Position numbers and translations under genes: made by a program
Assembly (NCBI RefSeq): GCF_004919045.1
Contig: NZ_SWDW01000015.1
Coordinates: 25,512-89,511 of the forward strand
From: Sinomonas albida
GTDB lineage: Bacteria; Actinomycetota; Actinomycetes; Actinomycetales; Micrococcaceae
DNA length: 64,000 nt
Direction: 5' to 3'
In this document: positions 57,381 through 64,000 of the stretch, piece after piece
Position numbering within the stretch: the first letter of the stretch is position 1
Layout of the letters: every line of letters starts with the position of its first letter
Notes under the pieces: model-generated
Seen by the model: the letters and a program-made list of their open reading frames with translations, nothing else
What the model was told of the DNA's origin: nothing
The model's database searches: none

Positions 57381-59483
57381 TCAGTCTGAGACGGCCTCCA
57401 GCACCACGGCGCTTCGGGCCGGGACCACAAAGTGTTGCCCAGCTCCCGTCTTTTCACCCACAAGCGCTGACGCGCACGTCGTCAGGACCTTCGACCACTT
57501 CTCCGGGAAGTCTCCGGCCGGGATGAGATATTCAACGTCGTTCTCCGCCGCGTTGAGGATCACGAGCATGTCCGAATCCCCCCGCGCGCCGTCGAGCCCC
57601 GGCACTGCATCGCCGTTGAGGAAGAAAGCGAGCGACTTGGCCCATGCCTCGTCCCAGTCGGTCTGCCCCATCGTCGAGCCGTCCGCGTCCAGCCACACGA
57701 TGTCCGGCAGCGGGTCCCCTTCGGCGGGGGCGACCGGGGTCCCGTCGAAGAAGCTTCGCCTGCGGAACACGGGATGCTCGGCCCGCAGCCGAACGACCCT
57801 CTGGGCAAAGTCGAGGAGGTCGGCGTCCGCGCTGTCCCAGTGCACCCACGAGACCTCGTTGTCCTGGCAGTACGCGTTGTTGTTGCCGCCCTGGGTGCGG
57901 CCGATCTCGTCCCCGTGGGCGAGCATGGGCACCCCCTGCGCCAGCATGAGCGTGAGCAGGAGGTTGCGCTCCTGCCGCGCCCGGAGCTCGAGCACCTGCG
58001 GATCCTCGGTGGGACCTTCGACGCCACAGTTCCACGACCGGTTGTCGTCCGTGCCGTCGCGCCCGCCCTCGCCGTTGGCCTCGTTGTGCTTCTCGTTGTA
58101 GGAGACGAGGTCGCGAAGCGTGAAGCCGTCGTGGACGGTCACGAAGTTCACGGACGCCGACGGCCTCCGGCCCTCCTCCTCGTACAGGTCCGCGGACCCG
58201 GCAAGCCGCGTGGCGAGCTCGCGCAGGGTCCCCGGCTCACCGCGCCAGAAGTCGCGGATGCAGTCCCGGAACTTCCCGTTCCATTCCACCCATTGGGGCG
58301 GGAAGTTCCCTACCTGGTAGCCGCCGGGACCCACGTCCCACGGCTCGGCGATGAGTTTGACGTGGGAGAGGACGGGATCCTTCGCGAGCATCTCGAAGAA
58401 GGGCGAGACCATGTCCACGTCGCCGTCCTCGCGCGCGAGGGATGAGGCCAGGTCGAAGCGGAAGCCGTCCACGTGCATCTCCGTGACCCAGTACCGCAGC
58501 GAATCGATCACGAGGCGGAGGGCGAGCGGGTGGCCCACGTTGAGGGTGTTGCCAGTGCCCGTGTAGTCCATGTAGTAGAACTCGTCTCCGGGAACGAGGT
58601 GGTAGTACGCCGCGTTGTCGATGCCCCGGAACGAGAGCGTGGGGCCGAGGTGGTTGCCCTCCGCCGTGTGGTTGTAGACGACGTCGAGGATCACCTCGAT
58701 CCCCTCGCGGTGGTACGCCTTGACGAGGTCCTTGAACTCGGCGATCTGCTGGCCGTGCTCGCCGCTCGACGAGTATTCGTTGGTGGGCGCGAAGAACCCG
58801 ATCGTGTTGTAGGCCCAATAGTTCGAGAGGCCTCGGTCGACCAGGATCGGGTCCTCGATGGACTGGTGGATGGGCATGAGCTCGATGGCCGTCGCACCCA
58901 GGTCGCGGACATGGCGGACGACGGCGGGATGCGCGGCCCCGCGGTACGTTCCCCGGAGTTCCTCGGGGACCTCGGGATGGAGCTTCGTGAGGCCCTTGAC
59001 GTGGGCCTCGTAGACGACCGTCTCGTTGTACGGGCGCCGAGGCAGCCGATCGCCCTCCCAGTCGTACTCGCCGTGGTCGCACACGACCGAGAGGAGCGCA
59101 TGCGGGAGCGAATCCGTCTCGTCCCGCGCCGCCGGGTCGCCGAACACGTAGGCGTGGAGGGCCTGCTCGCGCGTGTACGTCCCGGAGATCGCAAGGGCAT
59201 ACGGGTCCACCAGGATCTTGGCCGGGTTGAAGCGCAGCCCGTGCTCGGGGTCCCAGGGCCCATGCACGCGGTAGCCGTAGAGCTGTCCCTCCCCGACGCC
59301 CGGGACCTCGCCCTCCCAGCGGACCGCGCCGTCCCCCTCGCCCACCTTGGCGAGATCGACGCACGTCTGCGTCCTGGCTGCGTCGATGAGGCAGACTTCG
59401 ACGCGCTCGGCTTCCGGGGCTGTCGCAAGCGCGAAGACGGTTCCCCGGTCCGTCAGACGCGCCCCATAGGGCTGCTGCTCCAT
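57381..59483 (-). CDS. glgX: Second glycogen debranching enzyme (isoamylase type)
   Basis: 700 residues, full GH13 debranching enzyme with the same catalytic blocks as the adjacent paralogue: [57 protein letters not shown]. It lacks the Pro/Ala-rich tail, and the N-terminal CBM48-like region differs more than the barrel. TAGGGT lies 6 nt before the ATG (59490-59495), so it is leaderless with its own promoter. It is 93 bp upstream of treX: a tandem duplication followed by divergence (inference). Confidence 0.93.
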   Translation of the reverse strand: MEQQPYGARLTDRGTVFALATAPEAERVEVCLIDAARTQTCVDLAKVGEGDGAVRWEGEVPGVGEGQLYGYRVHGPWDPEHGLRFNPAKILVDPYALAISGTYTREQALHAYVFGDPAARDETDSLPHALLSVVCDHGEYDWEGDRLPRRPYNETVVYEAHVKGLTKLHPEVPEELRGTYRGAAHPAVVRHVRDLGATAIELMPIHQSIEDPILVDRGLSNYWAYNTIGFFAPTNEYSSSGEHGQQIAEFKDLVKAYHREGIEVILDVVYNHTAEGNHLGPTLSFRGIDNAAYYHLVPGDEFYYMDYTGTGNTLNVGHPLALRLVIDSLRYWVTEMHVDGFRFDLASSLAREDGDVDMVSPFFEMLAKDPVLSHVKLIAEPWDVGPGGYQVGNFPPQWVEWNGKFRDCIRDFWRGEPGTLRELATRLAGSADLYEEEGRRPSASVNFVTVHDGFTLRDLVSYNEKHNEANGEGGRDGTDDNRSWNCGVEGPTEDPQVLELRARQERNLLLTLMLAQGVPMLAHGDEIGRTQGGNNNAYCQDNEVSWVHWDSADADLLDFAQRVVRLRAEHPVFRRRSFFDGTPVAPAEGDPLPDIVWLDADGSTMGQTDWDEAWAKSLAFFLNGDAVPGLDGARGDSDMLVILNAAENDVEYLIPAGDFPEKWSKVLTTCASALVGEKTGAGQHFVVPARSAVVLEAVSD

Positions 59484-59600
59484 GGCTCGACCCTAACCCA
59501 CGGCCCTGACACTTTTGCCGTGAAGCCACTCTCTTCGAGGGGTCCAGCGTCTTCACAGTTCCTGTGATGTCTGTCACAAAATCAAGCTTCAGTTACGCTC

Positions 59601-59630
59601 ATGACAAGTGTTTGCGTAAACGCTTACACT
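59601..59630 (+). promoter_or_regulatory. Promoter with overlapping LacI-type operator
   Basis: ATGACA (59601-59606), 18 nt and TACACT (59625-59630) form a plausible promoter for the gene at 59673. CGTAAACGCTTACA at 59615-59628 matches the LacI/GalR consensus palindrome around a central CG at 12 of 14 positions and covers the -10 box. It also lies about 130 bp upstream of the divergent glgX. Confidence 0.6.
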
Positions 59631-59672
59631 GGATGCGAATTTTGGCGGTGGGAGCAGTTTTGAGAGGTTGCC

Positions 59673-60014
59673 ATGAGCTTCCGTAGCCTCGCTCTCGGGG
59701 ACAAGGTCACGTTCGACGACACTGGCCCGACGCCCTTCAACGTGCGCGCGATCTCACCCGACCAGCGGATGGTCATCCTGAGCCGTCCCGTCGACGGCAG
59801 CAACACGGTCGAGTACACCATGATCGACTGGGACCGCGACGCCCGCGGGCTCGACGGAACCCACGGCAAGGGGCACGTGGTCGGCTCGGGCGTGCACCGC
59901 AACCTCTGGCGGTTCTTCCGCGGCCTCGCGACGGACGCCCCAGCGACGCAGACGGTCATGGACTTCACGCGCTGGGTCGCCGTCTCGATCGCCGCGGTCA
60001 ATGGCCGGCCGTAG
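59673..60014 (+). CDS. Small conserved-type protein, 113 aa, function unknown
   Basis: The N-terminal ~70 residues are beta-rich (GDKVTFDDTG, MVILSRPVDG, TVEYTMIDWDRD) and the C-terminal part is helical (NLWRFFRGLATDA, FTRWVAVSI). No signal peptide, membrane helix or catalytic motif. GAGAGG precedes the ATG. A LacI-type operator over its -10 suggests sugar control. It stands alone between glgX and a glycosyltransferase. Not recognised. Confidence 0.75.
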   Translation: MSFRSLALGDKVTFDDTGPTPFNVRAISPDQRMVILSRPVDGSNTVEYTMIDWDRDARGLDGTHGKGHVVGSGVHRNLWRFFRGLATDAPATQTVMDFTRWVAVSIAAVNGRP

Positions 60015-60017
60015 CGC

Positions 60018-61046
60018 CTAGCCGAGGATCCCCAGCGAGTCGATCAGCTCCTGCAGCCGCGCAAGGCCGCGCTCGGGGGCGTACCGTGCGGCCCACCGCA
60101 GGCGGGCGCGCTCGACGACGTCGCTCGCCGGGAGGCTCCTCGTCGCCTCGGCGATGACGTCAGCGAGATCGTGCGAGTCGCCAGCCCGTGCGACCCACGG
60201 GTGGTCGAGGCCGACGACGTCGGGCAGCGCACCGGCGTCCGAGACGACTACCGGCACCCGCGCAGACATCGCCTCGGCGACTGAGAGCCCGAAGCCCTCA
60301 GGAACCGTCGACGGGCACACGAGCAAGTCGATCGTCCCGAGGAACTCGTCCGCGGGCATCCGCCCGACCCGCTGGACGGAACCCTTGAGCGACGCGAGCC
60401 GATTGTCCACGATGACGCGCTCCCGTGCGTCGACGAAGCGCGGCTCGCCCGCGATGCGGAGCCAGAAGCGGTACGGTGCCAGGCGGTTGAGGGACGCGAG
60501 TGCGTCGGCGAGGAGGTGGATCCCCTTCGCCTCCGAGGGCCGCCCCACGAAGCCCACGCGCACCGGGCCGTTGCCACGGGGCACGCGGACCACTTCCGGC
60601 TCGGCAACCCAGGGCTCGAGGACGCGAGCGCCATGGAAATGCCCGCCGAGGAACTCCGAGGGGACGACCGTGGCGCGGGCGCCGAGCCGGGCCATCCGCG
60701 CGACGCCGCTCAGCGGACCGGGAGGGACCCGATGAAGGTGGACGATCCGGCGCGGGAGGCCCGCCGTCGCCGCGGCCGCGAGGAGTCCGTGGCACCACAG
60801 GAAGCCCTCGCGGTTCTCGCCCCGCCAGCGGCGCAGGGCCCGCGCGTACTCGACGCCGCTGCCCTCGATCGCCGCGGTCTCGAAGCCGCGCCCACGGGCG
60901 GCCCCGACTACGTCGCCGGGATGTTCCGGAGCCACCACGAGAGGTTCAGCGCCGAGTTCGCGTAGCCCGTCGGCCAGCGTGAGCAGAACGCCGCCGGCAC
61001 CTCCCATCGAGCCGTCGCTGGCCGCGAGAATGATGCGCCGTCCCAT
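60018..61046 (-). CDS. Glycosyltransferase, GT4-like (GT-B fold)
   Basis: 342 residues. A short N-terminal domain (GSMGGAGGVLLTLADGLRE) is followed by the donor domain: VRVGFVGRPSEAKGIHLLADAL and VPEGFGLSVAEAMSARVPVVVSD, the E-x7-E motif. Acceptor and donor unknown. AGGGGGA lies upstream of the ATG. It is convergent with the 113-residue gene, 3 bp apart, and next to trehalose/glycogen genes, but nothing ties it to that pathway. Confidence 0.88.
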   Translation of the reverse strand: MGRRIILAASDGSMGGAGGVLLTLADGLRELGAEPLVVAPEHPGDVVGAARGRGFETAAIEGSGVEYARALRRWRGENREGFLWCHGLLAAAATAGLPRRIVHLHRVPPGPLSGVARMARLGARATVVPSEFLGGHFHGARVLEPWVAEPEVVRVPRGNGPVRVGFVGRPSEAKGIHLLADALASLNRLAPYRFWLRIAGEPRFVDARERVIVDNRLASLKGSVQRVGRMPADEFLGTIDLLVCPSTVPEGFGLSVAEAMSARVPVVVSDAGALPDVVGLDHPWVARAGDSHDLADVIAEATRSLPASDVVERARLRWAARYAPERGLARLQELIDSLGILG

Positions 61047-61147
61047 GCGGTTGTCCCCCTGTGGTGCATGTCTTGTCCGCGCGTTCGGGCCCGCGGTTCC
61101 GCGGCGAGGGGCACGGAGAGGTCGGCTTGCCGCCCTCGGGAGCCATC

Positions 61148-62566
61148 CTAGGACGAGAGGTGCCCCACCGCCCGGCGCACAGCCTCAGCGAGCTCCGTGG
61201 CGCCGAACGGGCCGGCCTCCGCGGCGATCCGTCCGGCGAGGCCGTGGATCATGGCGGCGGCGGCCGCGAGGTGCACGGGACGCGCCGAGGGCACGGTCGC
61301 GAGGAGCGCCCCCAGCACGCCCGTGAGCGTGTCCCCGGAACCAGCGGTGGCGAGATAGGGGTGCCCAGTGGACTGGATGCACACGGTGCCATCCGGTGCC
61401 GCGCACACGGTGGCCGGCCCCTTGAGGAGCACCGTCGCGCCGAGGCGCTCCGCGGCGATCCTCGCCCAGCGCACGGGGCGGGCCTCGATGTCAGGACGCT
61501 CGGCCGGGAGCCCCAGCCTGGAGAGGACGCCCGCGAGCTCCCCGGCGTGCGGAGTGAGGACGGCGCGTCCGCCGAGGGCGGGGCCAGGAATCCTCTCGAG
61601 TCCGGACGCGTCGATGACCACGGGCAGGCCCGAGCCCACGGCGACGTCGAACGCGCGCTGCTGCGCGGCGTCGTCCGCGATCCCCGGTCCGACCGCCCAG
61701 GCCTGAACGCGCCCCTCCGGCGAGCCCGATGCGACCACCTCGGGATGTGCCCCCACGACCGCGCATCGAACGTCGGGCGGCCCCACGTAGCGCACCATGC
61801 CGACGCCGGTCGCGAGCGCGGCGGCTGTGGTGAGCACGGCCGCGCCCTGGTACTGCTCCGACCCGGCGACGACGCCGAGCACCCCGCGCGTGTACTTGTG
61901 CCAGTCGTCGCGCGGGTGAGGCAGGATGGCCGCGACATCGCTCTCCTCGAGGACGAACGCGTCTGGCTGGCCGAGGTGCGGCCCGAGTCCGATGTCCACC
62001 ACCTCGACTCTGCCCGCGAGCGCACGTCCGCGCCCCGCGAGCAGGCCGGTCTTGAGCGCGCCGAAAGTGACGGTGATGTCCGCCTGCCACGCGTGTTCCG
62101 ATGCGAACCCCGTGTCCGCGTCGACGCCCGAGGGCAGGTCGCACGCGACCACGAGACCGCGGGGCCGGTCGAACGGCGGCCGGAAGTCTCCGGACCCGCC
62201 GGTGCCGAGCACGGCGTCGATCGTCACGTCCGCGGGCGGAAGCGCTCGTTCCACGCGCCCGCCCGCCGCGACGAACGCGGCGAGGCCTGCGGGATGCGCG
62301 GTGCCAGCCGCCAGCACGGCCGTGGTCCGAACCCCGCGGCCCGCGAGCTCGGCGAGCGCGAACAGCGCGTCGCCACCGTTGTTGCCCTTGCCGACGACGG
62401 CGGCCGCCCGGGCGCCGTACAGTCGGCCCCGGGTGCGGAGCAGCTCCGCGACGAGGACGCGGTAGAGCCCGTGGGCGGCCCGGGCCATGAGTTCGGGGCC
62501 CAGCCCCCTGTCGAGGAGCGGGCGCTCAGCATCGCGGATCTGGCTTCCGGTCATCGCGGTGATCAT
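61148..62566 (-). CDS. nnr: Bifunctional NAD(P)H-hydrate epimerase/dehydratase
   Basis: 472 residues. The N-terminal YjeF_N epimerase has VVGKGNNGGDALFALAEL and CDLPSGVDADTG. The C-terminal ADP/ATP-dependent dehydratase (YjeF_C) has HKYTRGVLGVVAGS, LTPHAGELA and ATAGSGDTLTGVLGALLAT. It repairs damaged NAD(P)H. Start ATG 62566 is 21 bp after the acpS stop, so they form one unit. In related genomes the next gene is alr; here it is 25 kb away. Confidence 0.94.
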   Translation of the reverse strand: MITAMTGSQIRDAERPLLDRGLGPELMARAAHGLYRVLVAELLRTRGRLYGARAAAVVGKGNNGGDALFALAELAGRGVRTTAVLAAGTAHPAGLAAFVAAGGRVERALPPADVTIDAVLGTGGSGDFRPPFDRPRGLVVACDLPSGVDADTGFASEHAWQADITVTFGALKTGLLAGRGRALAGRVEVVDIGLGPHLGQPDAFVLEESDVAAILPHPRDDWHKYTRGVLGVVAGSEQYQGAAVLTTAAALATGVGMVRYVGPPDVRCAVVGAHPEVVASGSPEGRVQAWAVGPGIADDAAQQRAFDVAVGSGLPVVIDASGLERIPGPALGGRAVLTPHAGELAGVLSRLGLPAERPDIEARPVRWARIAAERLGATVLLKGPATVCAAPDGTVCIQSTGHPYLATAGSGDTLTGVLGALLATVPSARPVHLAAAAAMIHGLAGRIAAEAGPFGATELAEAVRRAVGHLSS

Positions 62567-62587
62567 GGGGGCGCCGCTGCCGGTCCG

Positions 62588-62938
62588 TCAGCTCTCGGCG
62601 ACGACCATCGCGGTGGCGATGCCGCCGTCGTGGGACATGCTGAGGTGCCACTTGCGCACGCCGAGGCTGTCCGCGACCGCGAGGACGGTGCCCGTGATCT
62701 GGATCGTGGGGCCGGACGCGTCGAGCCCGATCCAGCAGTCCTGCCAATTCATGCCGGCCGGGGCGCCGAGAACCTTCGCGACGGCCTCCTTGGCCGCGAA
62801 ACGTGCCGCGAGCGAGCGTACGTGGAGCTCACGCTCGGCGGGCACGAACAGGCGATCCCTGAGCCCCGGGGTGCGCTCGAGCTGGCGCTCGAACCGGTCG
62901 ATGTCCACGACGTCCACGCCGATGCCGATGATAGCCAT
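62588..62938 (-). CDS. acpS: Holo-[acyl-carrier-protein] synthase
   Basis: 116 residues. [15 protein letters not shown] and [15 protein letters not shown] carry the Mg2+-binding Asp and Glu; [17 protein letters not shown] closes. It transfers phosphopantetheine to ACP. ATG 62938 follows TAGAGT (62946-62951) by 7 nt, leaderless. The acpS promoter lies directly next to a 32-bp tandem array. Confidence 0.95.
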   Translation of the reverse strand: MAIIGIGVDVVDIDRFERQLERTPGLRDRLFVPAERELHVRSLAARFAAKEAVAKVLGAPAGMNWQDCWIGLDASGPTIQITGTVLAVADSLGVRKWHLSMSHDGGIATAMVVAES

Positions 62939-63007
62939 GGCGCCTACTCTAGCGTCCGACGACGACGGGATCCGGACCTCGGCGCCCCGCCCTCGCGCCC
63001 CACCTGT

Positions 63008-63178
63008 CTCGGGTACACCAACTACCCACCAACACCCATCTCGGGTACACCAACCACCCACCGACACCCATCTCGGGTACACCAACCACCCACCAACACC
63101 CATCTCGGGTACACCAACCACCCACCAACACCCATCTCGGGTACACCAACTACCCACCGACACCCATCTCGGGTACAC
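63008..63178. repeat. 32-bp tandem repeat array
   Basis: Five full units and an 11-bp sixth start at 63008, 63040, 63072, 63104, 63136 and 63168, each opening CTCGGGTACACCAAC. Units differ only at two positions (C/T and A/G). The array lies between the acpS promoter and the end of the DinB-family gene. The decamer CTCGGGTACA reappears inverted beyond that gene. Confidence 0.95.
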
Positions 63179-63216
63179 GTCAGGTGACCCGAGACGAGCG
63201 GTGTGCCGGGTGGCGG

Positions 63217-63786
63217 TCAGCGGGTCGCGGTCAGCAATCCCCGGACGTAGGCGGCTTGGCCCACGTGCTGGGTCGCGTCGTTGAGGATGCTCATGATGCG
63301 CACCGCGACGACGACGGGAGGATCCCACCGCAAGTCGACCACGGTTCCGAAGTCGTCAGGACCGAGGCCGCCCAGGATCCCGAGCGCGCGGTCGTGCACG
63401 GCAGCGTGGTAGCCGTTGAGGAGCGCCGGGTCGATCTGCGGGAACGCCGCTACCTGGTCGGACGTGTGGCCGTAGCCTGTGCTCCCCTCCGGATACGGCG
63501 TGCCAAGCCGAGGCTGCCACTCGGGCCAGACCTGGCCGGGCGGGACTTCGCGCTCCCTCCGACGGGGGGCCTCGCCGCCGCCCAGCACATGGGCGACGGC
63601 GGCGAAATGGTCGTCGGTGACGCGCGCGAGATGCCACACGAGCCAGCCCACGGAGTTCGACGCCGGCGAGGGCCGGCGGGTCAGCTGTTCAGGCGTGAGG
63701 CCGAGAAGTGCGTGCTCGACGCCTTCGCGGACGCGGCCGAAGCCGTCCTCGAGGATGGTAATGGCCCAATTCTGCTGGGGTTCCAT
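63217..63786 (-). CDS. DinB-family (DUF664) protein
   Basis: 189 residues, a four-helix bundle of the DinB/mycothiol-dependent S-transferase type: [16 protein letters not shown] provides two metal-binding histidines and [17 protein letters not shown] the third. Such proteins use mycothiol or bacillithiol in some species; mshA in this window makes mycothiol plausible here. ATG 63786 follows TAGGGT (63794-63799) by 7 nt. Confidence 0.9.
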   Translation of the reverse strand: MEPQQNWAITILEDGFGRVREGVEHALLGLTPEQLTRRPSPASNSVGWLVWHLARVTDDHFAAVAHVLGGGEAPRRREREVPPGQVWPEWQPRLGTPYPEGSTGYGHTSDQVAAFPQIDPALLNGYHAAVHDRALGILGGLGPDDFGTVVDLRWDPPVVVAVRIMSILNDATQHVGQAAYVRGLLTATR

Positions 63787-63810
63787 GCGGCCAACCCTAG
63801 CCCGCCGCCT

Positions 63811-63869
63811 CGAGTAGCTGTACCCGAGACGGCGTGACAGCCGAGTAGCTGTACCCGAGACGGCCTGAC
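63811..63869. repeat. Two 28-bp direct repeats carrying the inverted CTCGGGTACA core
   Basis: CGAGTAGCTGTACCCGAGAC plus GGC begins at 63811 and again at 63842, 31 bp apart. Each contains TGTACCCGAG, the complement of the core of the 32-bp array, so the DinB-family gene is flanked by the same motif in opposite orientations. Confidence 0.9.
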
Positions 63870-63880
63870 GCGCGTGTGAA

Positions 63881-63948
63881 GTCTCGGGACCTAATAGACA
63901 CTTCTGTCTCGGGACCTCGTAGACAGTGTGTCTCAGGACGTTGTAGAC
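63881..63948. repeat. Three copies of a GTCTCGGGACCTNNTAGAC motif
   Basis: Copies at 63881-63899, 63906-63924 and 63930-63948 (the third with A and G substitutions) are spaced 25 and 24 bp. The closely repeated short motif beside the start of a reading frame resembles the terminal region of an insertion sequence, which is inference. Confidence 0.75.
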
Positions 63949-63972
63949 GCTTCGGGCCGTCTGATCGGGTGC

Positions 63973-64000
63973 ATGAGTGTTCACGAACCTGATCTGCGGG
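63973..64000 (+). CDS. Possible gene start cut by the right edge (perhaps a transposase)
   Basis: ATG 63973 opens a frame reading MSVHEPDLR to the edge, just after the three repeated motifs. No strong ribosome-binding site is visible. The link to a transposase rests only on the neighbouring repeats and is weak. Confidence 0.3.

Noticed and set aside
63008..63178. CRISPR array
   Set aside because: The 32-bp units abut with no variable spacers, and no cas genes are near. It is a plain tandem repeat.

Overview
The window is 64 kb of very GC-rich DNA from an actinobacterium, most likely a member of the Micrococcaceae (Arthrobacter/Sinomonas-like). This rests on the gene content: mshA and an actinobacterial-type ino1 (mycothiol/inositol), guaB3 beside guaB, groES with a short His-ended GroEL1 under two CIRCE sites, treX-treY-treZ, and the alr-tsaE-tsaB-rimI-tsaD block. 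Many genes appear to be leaderless, with a TANNNT box 6-7 nt before the start codon. The assignment is inference; no 16S gene is present.

Layout. 1-2.6 kb: end of one Lrp/AsnC gene, an MFS exporter and a divergent second Lrp/AsnC regulator. 2.7-8.2 kb: tRNA-Ala(CGC), an NmrA-like oxidoreductase, and a conserved block with galU, rimJ-like GNAT and a membrane protein on one strand, and 5-formyl-THF cyclo-ligase, FmdB and a SAF/CpaB-like protein on the other. 8.2-16.2 kb: a 1463-residue DUF4011/SF1-helicase/nuclease-like protein with degenerate ATPase motifs, guaA, DUF3817, SURF1 and a PTS EIIA protein. 16.3-25.4 kb: glpD, guaB3, guaB, an acyltransferase-SGNH membrane protein, and groES-groEL. 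25.5-32.3 kb: a small membrane protein, a THUMP-like methyltransferase, a shikimate-dehydrogenase-like gene, an acyl-CoA dehydrogenase, an LGFP-repeat gene abutting a lacI remnant, and a YbdK-type carboxylate-amine ligase. 32.3-36.5 kb: alr-tsaE-tsaB-rimI-tsaD, overlapping by 4 bp at each junction.

36.5-50.6 kb: mshA, fhs, a MerR regulator and a BBE-type flavoprotein. Then comes a five-gene operon (MFS carrier, GntR regulator, hydantoin-racemase homologue, hydantoinase, arylmalonate-decarboxylase-like protein) with paired GGGATCCC palindromes upstream, followed by ino1, a PLDc_N protein, a 22-bp repeat array, an aldo/keto reductase and GlsB. 50.6-61 kb: trehalose/glycogen genes treZ, treY, treX and a second glgX, a small orphan gene behind a LacI-type operator, and a GT4 glycosyltransferase. 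61-64 kb: nnr and acpS (elsewhere usually next to alr), a 32-bp tandem array, a DinB-family gene, and repeats leading to an incomplete reading frame at the right edge.

The most unusual items are the five-gene hydantoinase-type operon, in which two Asp/Glu-racemase-superfamily proteins have altered catalytic cysteines, and the large helicase-like protein whose Walker A lysine and Walker B glutamate are both replaced.
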